Shown: positions 1 to 5,488, counted from the stretch's first letter. The stretch is DNA of 6,665 nt from Saprospirales bacterium (GCA_024642645.1 JAHEAS010000199.1:1-6665), one strand, 5' to 3'. Notes: generated from the sequence alone by a model not told the origin. Translations and numbers: made by a program.

Positions 1-751
1 CTTTTTCGTCGCCGTTCTGGTGCTGGGCTTCGAGCAGGAACAAGTAGTTGTTCGGCATGGGGAACTTGGGGGCGCCTTCCCGCCCGCCTTTTTTGAAATC
101 AATGCGTTGCAGCATTTTCTTCGCAATGCCGTCCAGTGTTTTTTGGTCAAATTCGGGCGTGCCGACGGCTGTCGGAACTTGGTCGGAAACGGTCAAGCCC
201 TGTGCCAATTGCTCGCCATATTCCCGCATCCCGTCTGGCGAATTCTCCCATTCTTTCTGGAAATATTCCAGCACTTCCAGCCAGTTTTTCTTCGGAAAAT
301 ACGTGCCTGCCCACACCGGCCGCCCGTCCGGCAGGGCGAAGGAATTCAGCGGCCAACCGCAGCCGCCTTTGGACACCAATTGGCAGGCGGTCATGTACAC
401 ATCGTCCACGTCGGGGCGCTCCTCCCGGTCCACTTTTATGCAGACGAAATGCTTGTTCATCAAATTGGCGACGGTGGTGTCCTCGAAGGATTCGTGCTCC
501 ATCACATGGCACCAGTGGCAGGCCGCATAGCCGATGCTGATGAGCAGGAGCTTGTTTTCGGCCTTGGCCTGTGTGAGCGCTTTTTCGCCCCACGGCTGCC
601 AGTTTACGGGGTTGTGGGCGTGCTGGAGCAGGTAGGGGCTGCTCTCGTGGATGAGGTCGTTGGTGAAGGCGTGCTCCCCGTTTTGCTGGGCGCCGGAGGT
701 GCAGCCGAGTAGCAGTAGAATTGGAAAAAAAAGGAAGCGGAGATTATACAT
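1..751 (-). CDS. DUF255 thioredoxin-like lipoprotein (YyaL/SPATA20 family), N-terminal part
   Basis: The 250 visible residues run off the left edge without a stop. The start ATG at 751-749 is the first after an in-frame TGA three codons upstream. It opens a lipoprotein signal peptide: a hydrophobic run, then LLLLGC with the lipobox Cys at residue 17, so the protein is probably anchored in a membrane facing the periplasm. The family hallmarks follow in order: [20 protein letters not shown] (about 35-54), the thioredoxin-like CHWC motif (Cys78, Cys81) in [26 protein letters not shown] (107-116), GGCGWPLN (129-136) and [11 protein letters not shown] (226-236). Family members are usually near 700 residues, with an alpha/alpha-barrel (AGE/glucosidase-like fold) after the thioredoxin domain; that part is outside the window. 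No biochemical role is firmly established for bacterial members; a redox or sugar-related function is only inferred from the folds. The family call is secure, the function is not. Confidence 0.93.
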   Translation of the reverse strand, partial: MYNLRFLFFPILLLLGCTSGAQQNGEHAFTNDLIHESSPYLLQHAHNPVNWQPWGEKALTQAKAENKLLLISIGYAACHWCHVMEHESFEDTTVANLMNKHFVCIKVDREERPDVDDVYMTACQLVSKGGCGWPLNSFALPDGRPVWAGTYFPKKNWLEVLEYFQKEWENSPDGMREYGEQLAQGLTVSDQVPTAVGTPEFDQKTLDGIAKKMLQRIDFKKGGREGAPKFPMPNNYLFLLEAQHQNGDEK

Positions 752-781
752 GCATCAATGTTTGGTGGGTGAATGATAGCA

Positions 782-798
782 TTGCGCCAATGGCGCAA
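782..798 (-). repeat. 7-bp hairpin in the leader of the DUF255 gene
   Basis: TTGCGCC (782-788) and GGCGCAA (792-798) are perfect inverted repeats around a 3-base AAT spacer. The hairpin lies between the proposed promoter (824-856) and the ATG at 751, so it should be in the 5' untranslated RNA, about 30 bases before the start. No T-run follows on the minus strand, so a terminator is unlikely. It could be an RNA stem or a small protein-binding palindrome. Confidence 0.6.
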
Positions 799-823
799 AC
801 AGTGAAATGAGTAGCTGTAGGTG

Positions 824-856
824 CAAAGGTAGGTGAACTGGAAGCTAGGGCTTCAA
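824..856 (-). promoter_or_regulatory. Bacteroidota-type promoter of the DUF255 gene
   Basis: Read on the minus strand, TACCTTTG (831-824) matches the Bacteroidota -7 consensus TAnnTTTG exactly. A TTG at 856-854 sits 22 bases upstream and can serve as the -33 box, within the range known for this sigma factor. Transcription would start near 817, giving a leader of about 65 bases. The site lies just past the stop of the upstream hydrolase gene (866), so the DUF255 gene probably has its own promoter even though both genes share a strand. Confidence 0.6.
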
Positions 857-865
857 TCAAAAAAA

Positions 866-1654
866 TTACAAAAACGCCTGCACCAACGCCAATAACACTG
901 CTGGTTTCTCCGCATGGACCCAGTGTCCGGCACCTTCCACCGTCTTGATTTCAGAATGAGGGAACAGCTTTTTTATCAAGGCCTCGTCTTCCGGCAGTGT
1001 GACGTGCTTGGAGCGGTCACCCCGGATGAACAGCGTTTCACCCTCGTATGGCTCGCCGTGCACTGCTGCCAAGATATCTGGGTAGTGCTTCCATAGCACT
1101 GGCAAGTTCATCTTAAATTCAAAACCACCTGTTGGTTTTCGGGTGAGGTTTTTCATCAAAAACTGCCGTACGTCCACCTCGGAAATTCGCTCGGCGAGTA
1201 GTGCCTCGGCCTCCTTCCGGTCGATGATATTGTCCAAATCCATCGCTTGCAGGGCTTCAAAAATTTCGAAGTGGTTGCCTTGGTACTCCTTCGGTGCAAT
1301 GTCCACAACCACCAGTTTTTTCACCATGTCCGGGTGTTCTAGGGCAAACTGCATGGCCGTTTTTCCGCCCATCGAGTGTCCGATGATATGTGCCCCATCG
1401 TACATCCAGTGCGCTTCCATGAACTGTCGGAGGTCTTCGGCCAATGCTGGATAGTCGTGGGTGTCGGAGTGTGGCGAGCGGCCATGGTTGCGCTGGTCGA
1501 GGATGAAAACGGTGTGGTTTTCGGCCAATTTTCGGGCGATGGTCTGCCAATTATCCAGCGTCCCGAACAGGCCGTGCAGGATGATGACGGGTTCTCCCTG
1601 CCCAAAAGTTTTGTAGTTGAGTTCCAAGTCTGAATCGTTTAAGTTCGTTTGCAA
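866..1654 (-). CDS. alpha/beta-fold hydrolase, YbfF/ABHD11-like esterase
   Basis: A complete 262-residue serine hydrolase, close to the 250-260 residues usual for this family. Visible motifs are the oxyanion-hole HGLFGTLDNW (27-36), DQRNHGRSPH (53-62), the nucleophile elbow GHSMGG with Ser94, VVVDIAP with Asp118 (the usual acid position in YbfF-like enzymes; Asp213 in RGDRSKH is an alternative), and GAGHWVHAEKP with the catalytic His244. There is no signal peptide, so it is cytoplasmic. The natural substrate is unknown; relatives hydrolyse short acyl esters or thioesters. The reading frame has no ATG at its 5' end: an in-frame TAA lies three codons above the TTG at 1654. A second TTG at 1627 would give a 253-residue protein beginning MELNYKTFGQGEP, which resembles the usual N-terminus of relatives. 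The gene is divergent from hutH. Confidence 0.92.
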   Translation of the reverse strand: MQTNLNDSDLELNYKTFGQGEPVIILHGLFGTLDNWQTIARKLAENHTVFILDQRNHGRSPHSDTHDYPALAEDLRQFMEAHWMYDGAHIIGHSMGGKTAMQFALEHPDMVKKLVVVDIAPKEYQGNHFEIFEALQAMDLDNIIDRKEAEALLAERISEVDVRQFLMKNLTRKPTGGFEFKMNLPVLWKHYPDILAAVHGEPYEGETLFIRGDRSKHVTLPEDEALIKKLFPHSEIKTVEGAGHWVHAEKPAVLLALVQAFL

Positions 1655-1677
1655 AGTAGTTTTTTACCTTTGCAAAC
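1647..1677. promoter_or_regulatory. perfect 10-bp palindrome between divergent genes
   Basis: GTTTGCAAAG (1647-1656) and CTTTGCAAAC (1668-1677) are exact inverted repeats separated by 11 bases. Arm centres are 21 bases apart, two helical turns, as expected for a dimeric regulator's operator. The arms also hold -7-like boxes: TACCTTTG on the plus strand (1665-1672) and a one-base-short TACTTTG on the minus strand (1658-1652). The site could therefore control both hutH and the hydrolase. Its left arm overlaps the hydrolase's upstream TTG codon. The regulator is unknown. Confidence 0.5.
1665..1672 (+). promoter_or_regulatory. candidate -7 box for hutH
   Basis: TACCTTTG matches the Bacteroidota -7 consensus TAnnTTTG on the plus strand. 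The -33 region is poor: only TTC at 1644-1646 lies at a suitable distance (18 bases). A start near 1679 would give hutH an unusually long leader of about 147 bases. No closer TAnnTTTG box was seen before the hutH ATG. Confidence 0.4.
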
Positions 1678-1791
1678 TCTGTGAAAACACAAGTAAAACC
1701 ACATTGTTTAGCCAATTTTTTAATCATGAACTTGGAGGTCGCTTGTGATTGAAAAAATCTAAGTCGCTGAAAATGAACGCCTTGGATGCCG

Positions 1792-1819
1792 TCAATCATC
1801 AATCTTCAATCGTCAATCC
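1792..1819 (+). repeat. 7-bp tandem repeat (TCAATCN) x4 before hutH
   Basis: Four back-to-back heptamers (TCAATCA, TCAATCT, TCAATCG, TCAATCC) differ only in the last base. They end six bases before the hutH ATG at 1826, where a ribosome-binding site would normally be. No Shine-Dalgarno sequence is present, which is usual for the phylum. A change in copy number would alter the leader but not the protein. Confidence 0.85.
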
Positions 1820-1825
1820 GACATT

Positions 1826-3316
1826 ATGCATCAGATAAGCCCTGACCTGCTGACCCTCAAACAGGTCAGTCAAATACTCATTTCGGGTGACCCAATCGCC
1901 CTTTCCGCTGAGGCAATCAACCGCATTGCCCATTGTCGGCTCTTTTTGGACAACAAACTGTCCGCCTCCGGCGAAACATTTTACGGCATCAACACTGGCT
2001 TCGGGTCGCTTTGCAATGTGCGAATCGGCCACCATGAACTGGAGCAACTCCAACTGAACCTCGTCATGTCACACGCCTGTGGCATGGGCGACGAGGTACC
2101 TGCCGATGTGGTTCGGCTCATGTTGTTGTTGAAAATACAGGGGCTTTCGCAAGGATTCTCTGGGGTGCAACTCGATACCGTTCAGCGCCTCATAGACTTT
2201 TTCAATGCCGACCTGTTGCCCGTCATTTATCAGCAAGGTTCGCTTGGCGCCTCCGGTGATTTGGCACCACTGGCACACCTCAGCTTGGCACTGATTGGAA
2301 TGGGCGAAGTCCACCTGAAGGGCGATCGAATGGCTGCCGCCGATGCCCTGAAAAAGTTCGGGTGGGAGCCCCTCCGCCTCCAATCCAAAGAGGGGTTGGC
2401 CCTGCTCAACGGCACGCAGTTTTGCCAAGCTTACGGCGTCTGGTGCCTGTTGGAGGCCCGGCGTTTGTACGAGGTGGCCAACCGCTGCGCCGCGCTTTCC
2501 ATTGATGCTTTCGACTGCCGGATGGCACCGTACAATGAATTGTTGCACAAAATCAGGCCGCATGAAGGTCAGTTAAAAACCGCCGAAACCATTCGCAATT
2601 TGTTGAGAACCAGCGAGTTGGCAGCTTGTGAAAAGACCGCCGTGCAAGACCCCTACGCCTTCCGTTGCGTGCCACAGGTACATGGCGCCAGCTACGACGC
2701 CATCGCCCACGTGGAGCGGGTTTTTTCCACCGAAATCAACAGCGTGACGGACAACCCTACCATCTTCCCCGATGACGATATCATCCTCTCCGGTGGCAAT
2801 TTTCACGCCCAGCCATTGGCGCTGACGCTTGACTATCTCGCCATCGCACTCGCCGAACTGGGTAGCATCAGCGAACGCCGCACTTACCAGCTTATCAGCG
2901 GACAACGAGGGCTGCCGCATTTTTTGACCAAAAATGGTGGCGTCAATAGCGGGTTCATGATTCCTCAGTACACCGCCGCCAGCATCGTCAGCCAGACCAA
3001 GCAGCTCTGCACCCCCGCTTCAGTGGATAGTATTGTATCCTCCAACGGTCAAGAAGACCATGTGAGCATGGGCGCCAACGCCGCTACAAAGGCATGGCGG
3101 GTGGTGAAAAACGTGGAACGGGTGCTGGCCATCGAGTTATACACAGCTGCGCAGGCGATGGAATTTCGCAGGCCGCTGCGTTCGTCAGATGCAATAGAAA
3201 CACTGCTATCTGAATATCGGAAGGTGGTGCCAATGGTCGAGGAAGACCGGGTTATGAGTGTGGATATGGAAGCGACGGTGGAGTTTTTGAGGTTGATAAA
3301 AGTTGATTGGAGTTGA
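1826..3316 (+). CDS. hutH: histidine ammonia-lyase
   Basis: A complete 496-residue member of the aromatic amino acid lyase family, close to the usual 500-510. It deaminates L-histidine non-oxidatively to trans-urocanate and ammonium, the first step of histidine degradation, in the cytoplasm. The self-made MIO cofactor comes from Ala142-Ser143-Gly144 in GSLGASGDLAPLAH, which fits the family signature. Other active-site positions are in place: Tyr53 in FYGINTGFG, His83 in SHACGMGDE (SHA favours histidine over tyrosine as substrate), Asn195 in LLNGTQ, Gln274/Tyr277/Arg280 in QDPYAFR and Glu410 in NGQEDHVSMG. The ATG at 1826 follows a 7-bp tandem repeat directly; no upstream ATG is in frame. The last eight or so residues and the TGA stop lie inside a 10-bp tandem repeat. 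No other hut genes are nearby: the left neighbour is divergent and the right neighbour convergent, so it is transcribed alone. Confidence 0.97.
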   Translation: MHQISPDLLTLKQVSQILISGDPIALSAEAINRIAHCRLFLDNKLSASGETFYGINTGFGSLCNVRIGHHELEQLQLNLVMSHACGMGDEVPADVVRLMLLLKIQGLSQGFSGVQLDTVQRLIDFFNADLLPVIYQQGSLGASGDLAPLAHLSLALIGMGEVHLKGDRMAAADALKKFGWEPLRLQSKEGLALLNGTQFCQAYGVWCLLEARRLYEVANRCAALSIDAFDCRMAPYNELLHKIRPHEGQLKTAETIRNLLRTSELAACEKTAVQDPYAFRCVPQVHGASYDAIAHVERVFSTEINSVTDNPTIFPDDDIILSGGNFHAQPLALTLDYLAIALAELGSISERRTYQLISGQRGLPHFLTKNGGVNSGFMIPQYTAASIVSQTKQLCTPASVDSIVSSNGQEDHVSMGANAATKAWRVVKNVERVLAIELYTAAQAMEFRRPLRSSDAIETLLSEYRKVVPMVEEDRVMSVDMEATVEFLRLIKVDWS

Positions 3317-3330
3317 TAAGGGTTGATATA
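3291..3330 (+). repeat. 10-bp GTTGAT tandem repeat across the end of hutH
   Basis: Four exact-period units of the form (A/G)GTTGATNNN occupy 3291-3300, 3301-3310, 3311-3320 and 3321-3330; 3281-3290 looks like a decayed fifth unit. They encode the last residues of HutH and its stop codon, then continue into the gap before DUF4956. The same unit fills both arms of the hairpin element at 4543-4700, and the sequence just after (ATAGCTTG) resembles the loop side of that element, so this may be a half-copy. Confidence 0.8.
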
Positions 3331-3359
3331 GCTTGTGCCCCAGCCCTTAGCAACCAAAA

Positions 3360-4058
3360 TCAAAGCGCTTCTGGCTCACTCCTCGTCGAAAGGTCAATCT
3401 TTTCAATGCTTTCCACGTTTTTCAATGCTCTCAGGAAGTCCACCTCATCCCCTTTTTTCTTGAAAACAACCCGATAATTATAAGCTGTTTTGAGCACGCC
3501 CTCCGCATTGGTCTCGTAGTCGGAGCGCCAGTGCTGGATGCGTTTGCAATACTGGGAGAGCAGTTGGAGCGCCTGCTGTTCTGAAACAACGTTTTCTGTT
3601 TCGAGCTTAAATCGAAGTACGTTGACGTGGTGGTGGCCAGCGGTGGAAAAAGGCGTCCATTTCAGTAAAAAAGCCACCGTACAGAAGGCCACCGTGCCGA
3701 TGAAAGCAATGTTGTATCCGTGTACCCCGCAACTGATGCCGATGGCCAGCGAGGCAAACATGAAAATGATGTTGCGTGGGTCACGGAGGTTGGTGCGAAA
3801 GTGGATGATGGCCAGTGCCCCTATCATCCCCAAGCCCCTTGCCAAACTGTCGCCGATGGCGAGCATCACGGTAGCGGCAGCCATCGAGCCGAGAATCATC
3901 GCCTGCACGAAATTGCCGGGCACGAAGAGGTCACGTGAGGTCTTTTCGTAGGTAAATGCCACGACGATGGACAACAAAAACGAAAAAAGCATGGCATACA
4001 CCACGGACATCATCGCCGGGTTGTCGGTATTGGCTTGAAGTAGCGAGAAGTCGAACAT
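3360..4058 (-). CDS. DUF4956 family membrane protein
   Basis: A 232-residue protein, complete. About four membrane helices are visible: roughly 16-37, 51-68, 94-111 and 114-132. The family signature RGLGMIGALAIIHFRT (74-89) followed by LRDPRNIIFMFASLAIGISC (91-110) is clear. The C-terminal 100 residues are soluble, with alternating strands and helices that could form an ACT/ferredoxin-like domain, and are probably cytoplasmic. The start ATG at 4058 follows an in-frame TAG by one codon. Function is unknown; in many bacteria DUF4956 genes sit beside VTC-type polyphosphate polymerase and CotH kinase genes, suggesting a role with those. Here the only same-strand neighbour upstream is a lamin-tail protein 633 bases away. 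It converges on hutH with a 43-base gap. No TAnnTTTG promoter was found upstream on its strand. Confidence 0.9.
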   Translation of the reverse strand: MFDFSLLQANTDNPAMMSVVYAMLFSFLLSIVVAFTYEKTSRDLFVPGNFVQAMILGSMAAATVMLAIGDSLARGLGMIGALAIIHFRTNLRDPRNIIFMFASLAIGISCGVHGYNIAFIGTVAFCTVAFLLKWTPFSTAGHHHVNVLRFKLETENVVSEQQALQLLSQYCKRIQHWRSDYETNAEGVLKTAYNYRVVFKKKGDEVDFLRALKNVESIEKIDLSTRSEPEAL

Positions 4059-4101
4059 GGGCTAGCGATTGTTGGATGGTGTTTTTGATAAATTGCTATT
4101 T

Positions 4102-4176
4102 ATGCGAATTAGGGGTTGAAAACGAAGTTTTGACCTCGGAGAGGTCTTTTTGACCGTTTCAATCCCTAATTCGCAT
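4102..4176. repeat. 75-bp imperfect palindrome with nested hairpin
   Basis: The outer arms are ATGCGAATTAGGGGTTG... (4102-4124) and ...CAATCCCTAATTCGCAT (4155-4176); they pair over 22 positions with one mismatch and one unpaired base. Nested inside is a 6-bp stem, GACCTC (4132-4137) and GAGGTC (4141-4146), with a GGA loop. It begins 43 bases upstream of the DUF4956 start and would lie in its leader if that is transcribed from farther right. Confidence 0.8.
4132..4151 (+). terminator. terminator-like hairpin, plus strand
   Basis: The stem GACCTC-GGA-GAGGTC is followed by five T on the plus strand, the form of a short Rho-independent terminator. No plus-strand gene lies just upstream of it (hutH ended more than 800 bases before), so its use as a terminator is doubtful. 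It may block antisense transcription into the repeat island, or be only the core of the surrounding palindrome. Confidence 0.3.
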
Positions 4177-4183
4177 TATTTGC

Positions 4184-4220
4184 TTAATTCTACTTTGTTA
4201 CTTTAGGAAAGTAGAATTAA
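4184..4220. repeat. 13-bp perfect inverted repeat
   Basis: TTAATTCTACTTT (4184-4196) and AAAGTAGAATTAA (4208-4220) pair perfectly around an 11-base loop. The right arm runs into the TTAATTAA that opens the 335-bp element at 4217. No T-run follows on either strand. Confidence 0.85.
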
Positions 4221-4279
4221 TTAACTGATGTTACGCAGCTTTCTGTTGGATACTAGCCGGCCTTTTTCATTTTAGTGAA

Positions 4280-4377
4280 GCAGGTCTGAGATTCCGTTAA
4301 AAACGCCGCACTGTTTGTCCAAAGGACTCCTTCGGAGAGCGCAGCGAGTTTGCGGAGTTTAGGAATTTCAGACCTGC
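4280..4377. repeat. 98-bp internal palindrome (GCAGGTCTGA arms)
   Basis: GCAGGTCTGAGATTCC (4280-4295) and GGAATTTCAGACCTGC (4362-4377) match at 15 of 16 positions. The interior keeps weaker pairing and centres on CTCC-TTC-GGAG (4327-4337). This is the core of the 335-bp element and could fold into a long hairpin RNA or a cruciform. Confidence 0.75.
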
Positions 4378-4401
4378 GGAACGTTAAGAAATGAAAACAG
4401 C

Positions 4402-4508
4402 CTTGATTTTTTTGTTTCTTTTTTTATCAAGAAAAAAAGATAATAAACGATTGTTAATCAATGCTTTAGCCGTGAATTGTCTTGGTTCTTTTCCTTGATG
4501 AAAAGAAC
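4402..4508. repeat. paired A/T-rich hairpins with CTTGAT cores
   Basis: CTTTTTTT-ATCAAG-AAAAAAAG (4418-4439, 8-bp stem) and GTTCTTTT-CCTTGATG-AAAAGAAC (4485-4508, 8-bp stem) are two perfect hairpins inside the right half of the 335-bp element. Both loops carry ATCAAG or its complement. The first is overlapped by a longer-range CTTGAT/ATCAAG pair (4402-4407/4426-4431). They could act as weak transcription stops. Confidence 0.6.
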
Positions 4509-4542
4509 TAAAAATTAGGCCGGAAGAGACTGCGTAACATCA

Positions 4543-4700
4543 GTTAATTAACCTAAGTTGCGGATGCTGGTTGATAAAGGTTGATTTAGTTTATAAAGGT
4601 TGATATTTAGCAGCTTGGGGATAAAATCAACCCTTATCAACCTCATCAACTCCATCAACCAGCTCAAGTCTTAAATTATCCGCAACTTGAATTAATTAAC
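4543..4700. repeat. 158-bp inverted-repeat element with GTTGAT 10-mers in both arms
   Basis: The outer arms at 4543-4565 and 4678-4700 pair at 20 of 23 positions (GTTAATTAA, three mismatches, then AAGTTGCGGAT). Inside, the left arm holds about four GGTTGATNNN units (4569-4607). The right arm holds four more in the opposite sense (about 4626-4661), so the arms pair again. The left end overlaps the 335-bp element; the right end overlaps the last codons and stop of the lamin-tail gene. It may fold into a 3'-end hairpin of that mRNA, though no U-tract follows. Confidence 0.75.
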
Positions 4701-5444
4701 TGCCAGTATTTGTCTAGTAGTCTCGGTTTTTATCAAATACATGCCAGCAGGCCAATCGCTCACATCCATTTTAGTTTCATTGAAAAAGGCCTTTTTCAGC
4801 CGTAGCCGACCCAATTGGTCGAAGACCTCGACCGTCTGTTGCACCGGCTTTTCGCTCCGCAAAACGACCTCGCCGTCACTGGCTGGATTGGGGAAAATGG
4901 CCAGTATTTCTGCCTGCGCTTCATCTCCGACCGCCGAGATGCCGGTATCGTTGTTGGCCTTAAATGTCGGGTTTTTAATGACAAAACTACCTGTGCCGTT
5001 CGGTGAGCGGGCATATCCCTTGTCGGATTGTTGTGCCCCGAAGGTGACGTCCTGTACGATCGCGCCACTGGCGTTTATCAGCATCAATTGTTCCCCCAAG
5101 GCGCTCAACTTGAAATTGGCATGCAGCGGCCCCTGGCTGCTATCTTCGTCTGCCCAAATAATGAGATAGTCGTACGCAGGAATGCTGACATTGGTCGGAA
5201 AGTCCCATTTCATCAGGTTGGCGGGGTTGTCGGTAAGGAACCAACCATTGAGGCTGACGGGACTTCCAGAGGTGTTGTACAGTTCAATCCAGTCATTGAA
5301 TTCTCCGGCCTCATCCGCGATGGTGGAGGTGTTCGAGGCCATGAATTCATTGATGACTATTGGGGTTTGCGCACCAACTTTGCCGAAGGCAAAAAGGCAA
5401 AACAGGAACGTTGCTAAAGTTTTTGCTGTGAAATCAAGTTTCAT
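4692..5444 (-). CDS. secreted lamin-tail-domain protein with T9SS sorting signal
   Basis: The protein has 250 residues from the ATG at 5444. That start puts a clean signal peptide first (hydrophobic 9-20, cleavage near VGA-QT at 25/26). An upstream in-frame ATG at 5537 would add 31 polar residues before it and lies above the candidate promoter. The lamin-tail domain spans about 28-150: PIVINEFMASN, DEAGEFNDWIELYN (44-57), LTDNPANLMKWDFP (70-83), YLIIWADEDS and LHANFKLSALGEQL. A type A T9SS C-terminal domain follows from about 182 (IFPNPASDGEVVL to PAGMYLIKT), so it is exported through the outer membrane and probably surface-attached. Such lamin-tail domains often precede CotH kinase domains; none is present here. 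The function is probably adhesive or structural, but unproven. Its stop codon lies in the arm of the adjoining inverted repeat. Confidence 0.88.
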   Translation of the reverse strand: MKLDFTAKTLATFLFCLFAFGKVGAQTPIVINEFMASNTSTIADEAGEFNDWIELYNTSGSPVSLNGWFLTDNPANLMKWDFPTNVSIPAYDYLIIWADEDSSQGPLHANFKLSALGEQLMLINASGAIVQDVTFGAQQSDKGYARSPNGTGSFVIKNPTFKANNDTGISAVGDEAQAEILAIFPNPASDGEVVLRSEKPVQQTVEVFDQLGRLRLKKAFFNETKMDVSDWPAGMYLIKTETTRQILAVN

Positions 5445-5480
5445 CTCAGATAAATTTTGTGTGAATTTTTTGCAAGTCGG

Positions 5481-5488
5481 CAAAGGTG
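5481..5488 (-). promoter_or_regulatory. weak -7 box upstream of the lamin-tail gene
   Basis: On the minus strand, CACCTTTG differs from the TAnnTTTG consensus only at the first base. No TTG lies at the right distance for a -33 box; the nearest are 12 and 26 bases away. It would give a leader of about 30 bases and fits the choice of the ATG at 5444. Confidence 0.3.

Larger units (their letters stand above)
4217..4551. mobile_element. 335-bp MITE-like element with 22-bp terminal inverted repeats
   Basis: The ends are exact 22-bp inverted repeats at 4217-4238 (beginning TTAATTAACTGATG) and 4530-4551 (ending CATCAGTTAATTAA). Inside, arms continue to pair imperfectly: TTTTCATTT (4264-4272) with AAATGAAAA (4389-4397), then the 16-bp pair at 4280-4295/4362-4377. 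There is no transposase gene, so if mobile it is non-autonomous. No clean target duplication is certain, because the ends themselves contain the palindrome TTAATTAA; duplication of TTAA is possible. It could instead be a static structured repeat. The mobility call is inference; the repeat structure is seen directly. Confidence 0.5.
4059..4691. other. gene-free repeat island between DUF4956 and lamin-tail genes
   Basis: I see no credible coding region in these 633 bases: frames are short and broken, and no known protein motif appears. Almost all of it from 4102 onward is inverted repeats, listed separately: 4102-4176, 4184-4220, 4217-4551 and 4543-4700. It is markedly more AT-rich than the flanking genes. 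TTAATTAA occurs at 4217, 4544 and 4692, at the joints between elements. Confidence 0.75.

Noticed and set aside
20..712. Long open frame of 230 codons on the plus strand, opposite the DUF255 gene
   Set aside because: The minus-strand frame carries clear DUF255 motifs and a lipobox; the plus-strand translation shows no recognisable family and is antisense shadow.
841..854. GAAGC-TAGG-GCTTC hairpin after the hydrolase gene as a terminator
   Set aside because: The stem is only 5 bp and no T-run follows it on the minus strand; the T-run lies before it. It overlaps the next gene's promoter.
3317..3355. TAAGGG/CCCTTA and GGTTG/CAACC pairs as a bidirectional terminator between hutH and DUF4956
   Set aside because: The stems are 5-6 bp with a loop of over 20 bases, mutually overlapping, and lack T-runs.
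3538..3951. 137-codon plus-strand frame opposite DUF4956
   Set aside because: The minus strand encodes a clear four-helix DUF4956 protein; the plus frame has no recognisable domain.
4155..4176. GTTTCAATCCCTAATTCG resembles the start of some CRISPR repeats
   Set aside because: It occurs once, with only an inverted partner at 4102-4124. There are no regular spacers and no cas gene.
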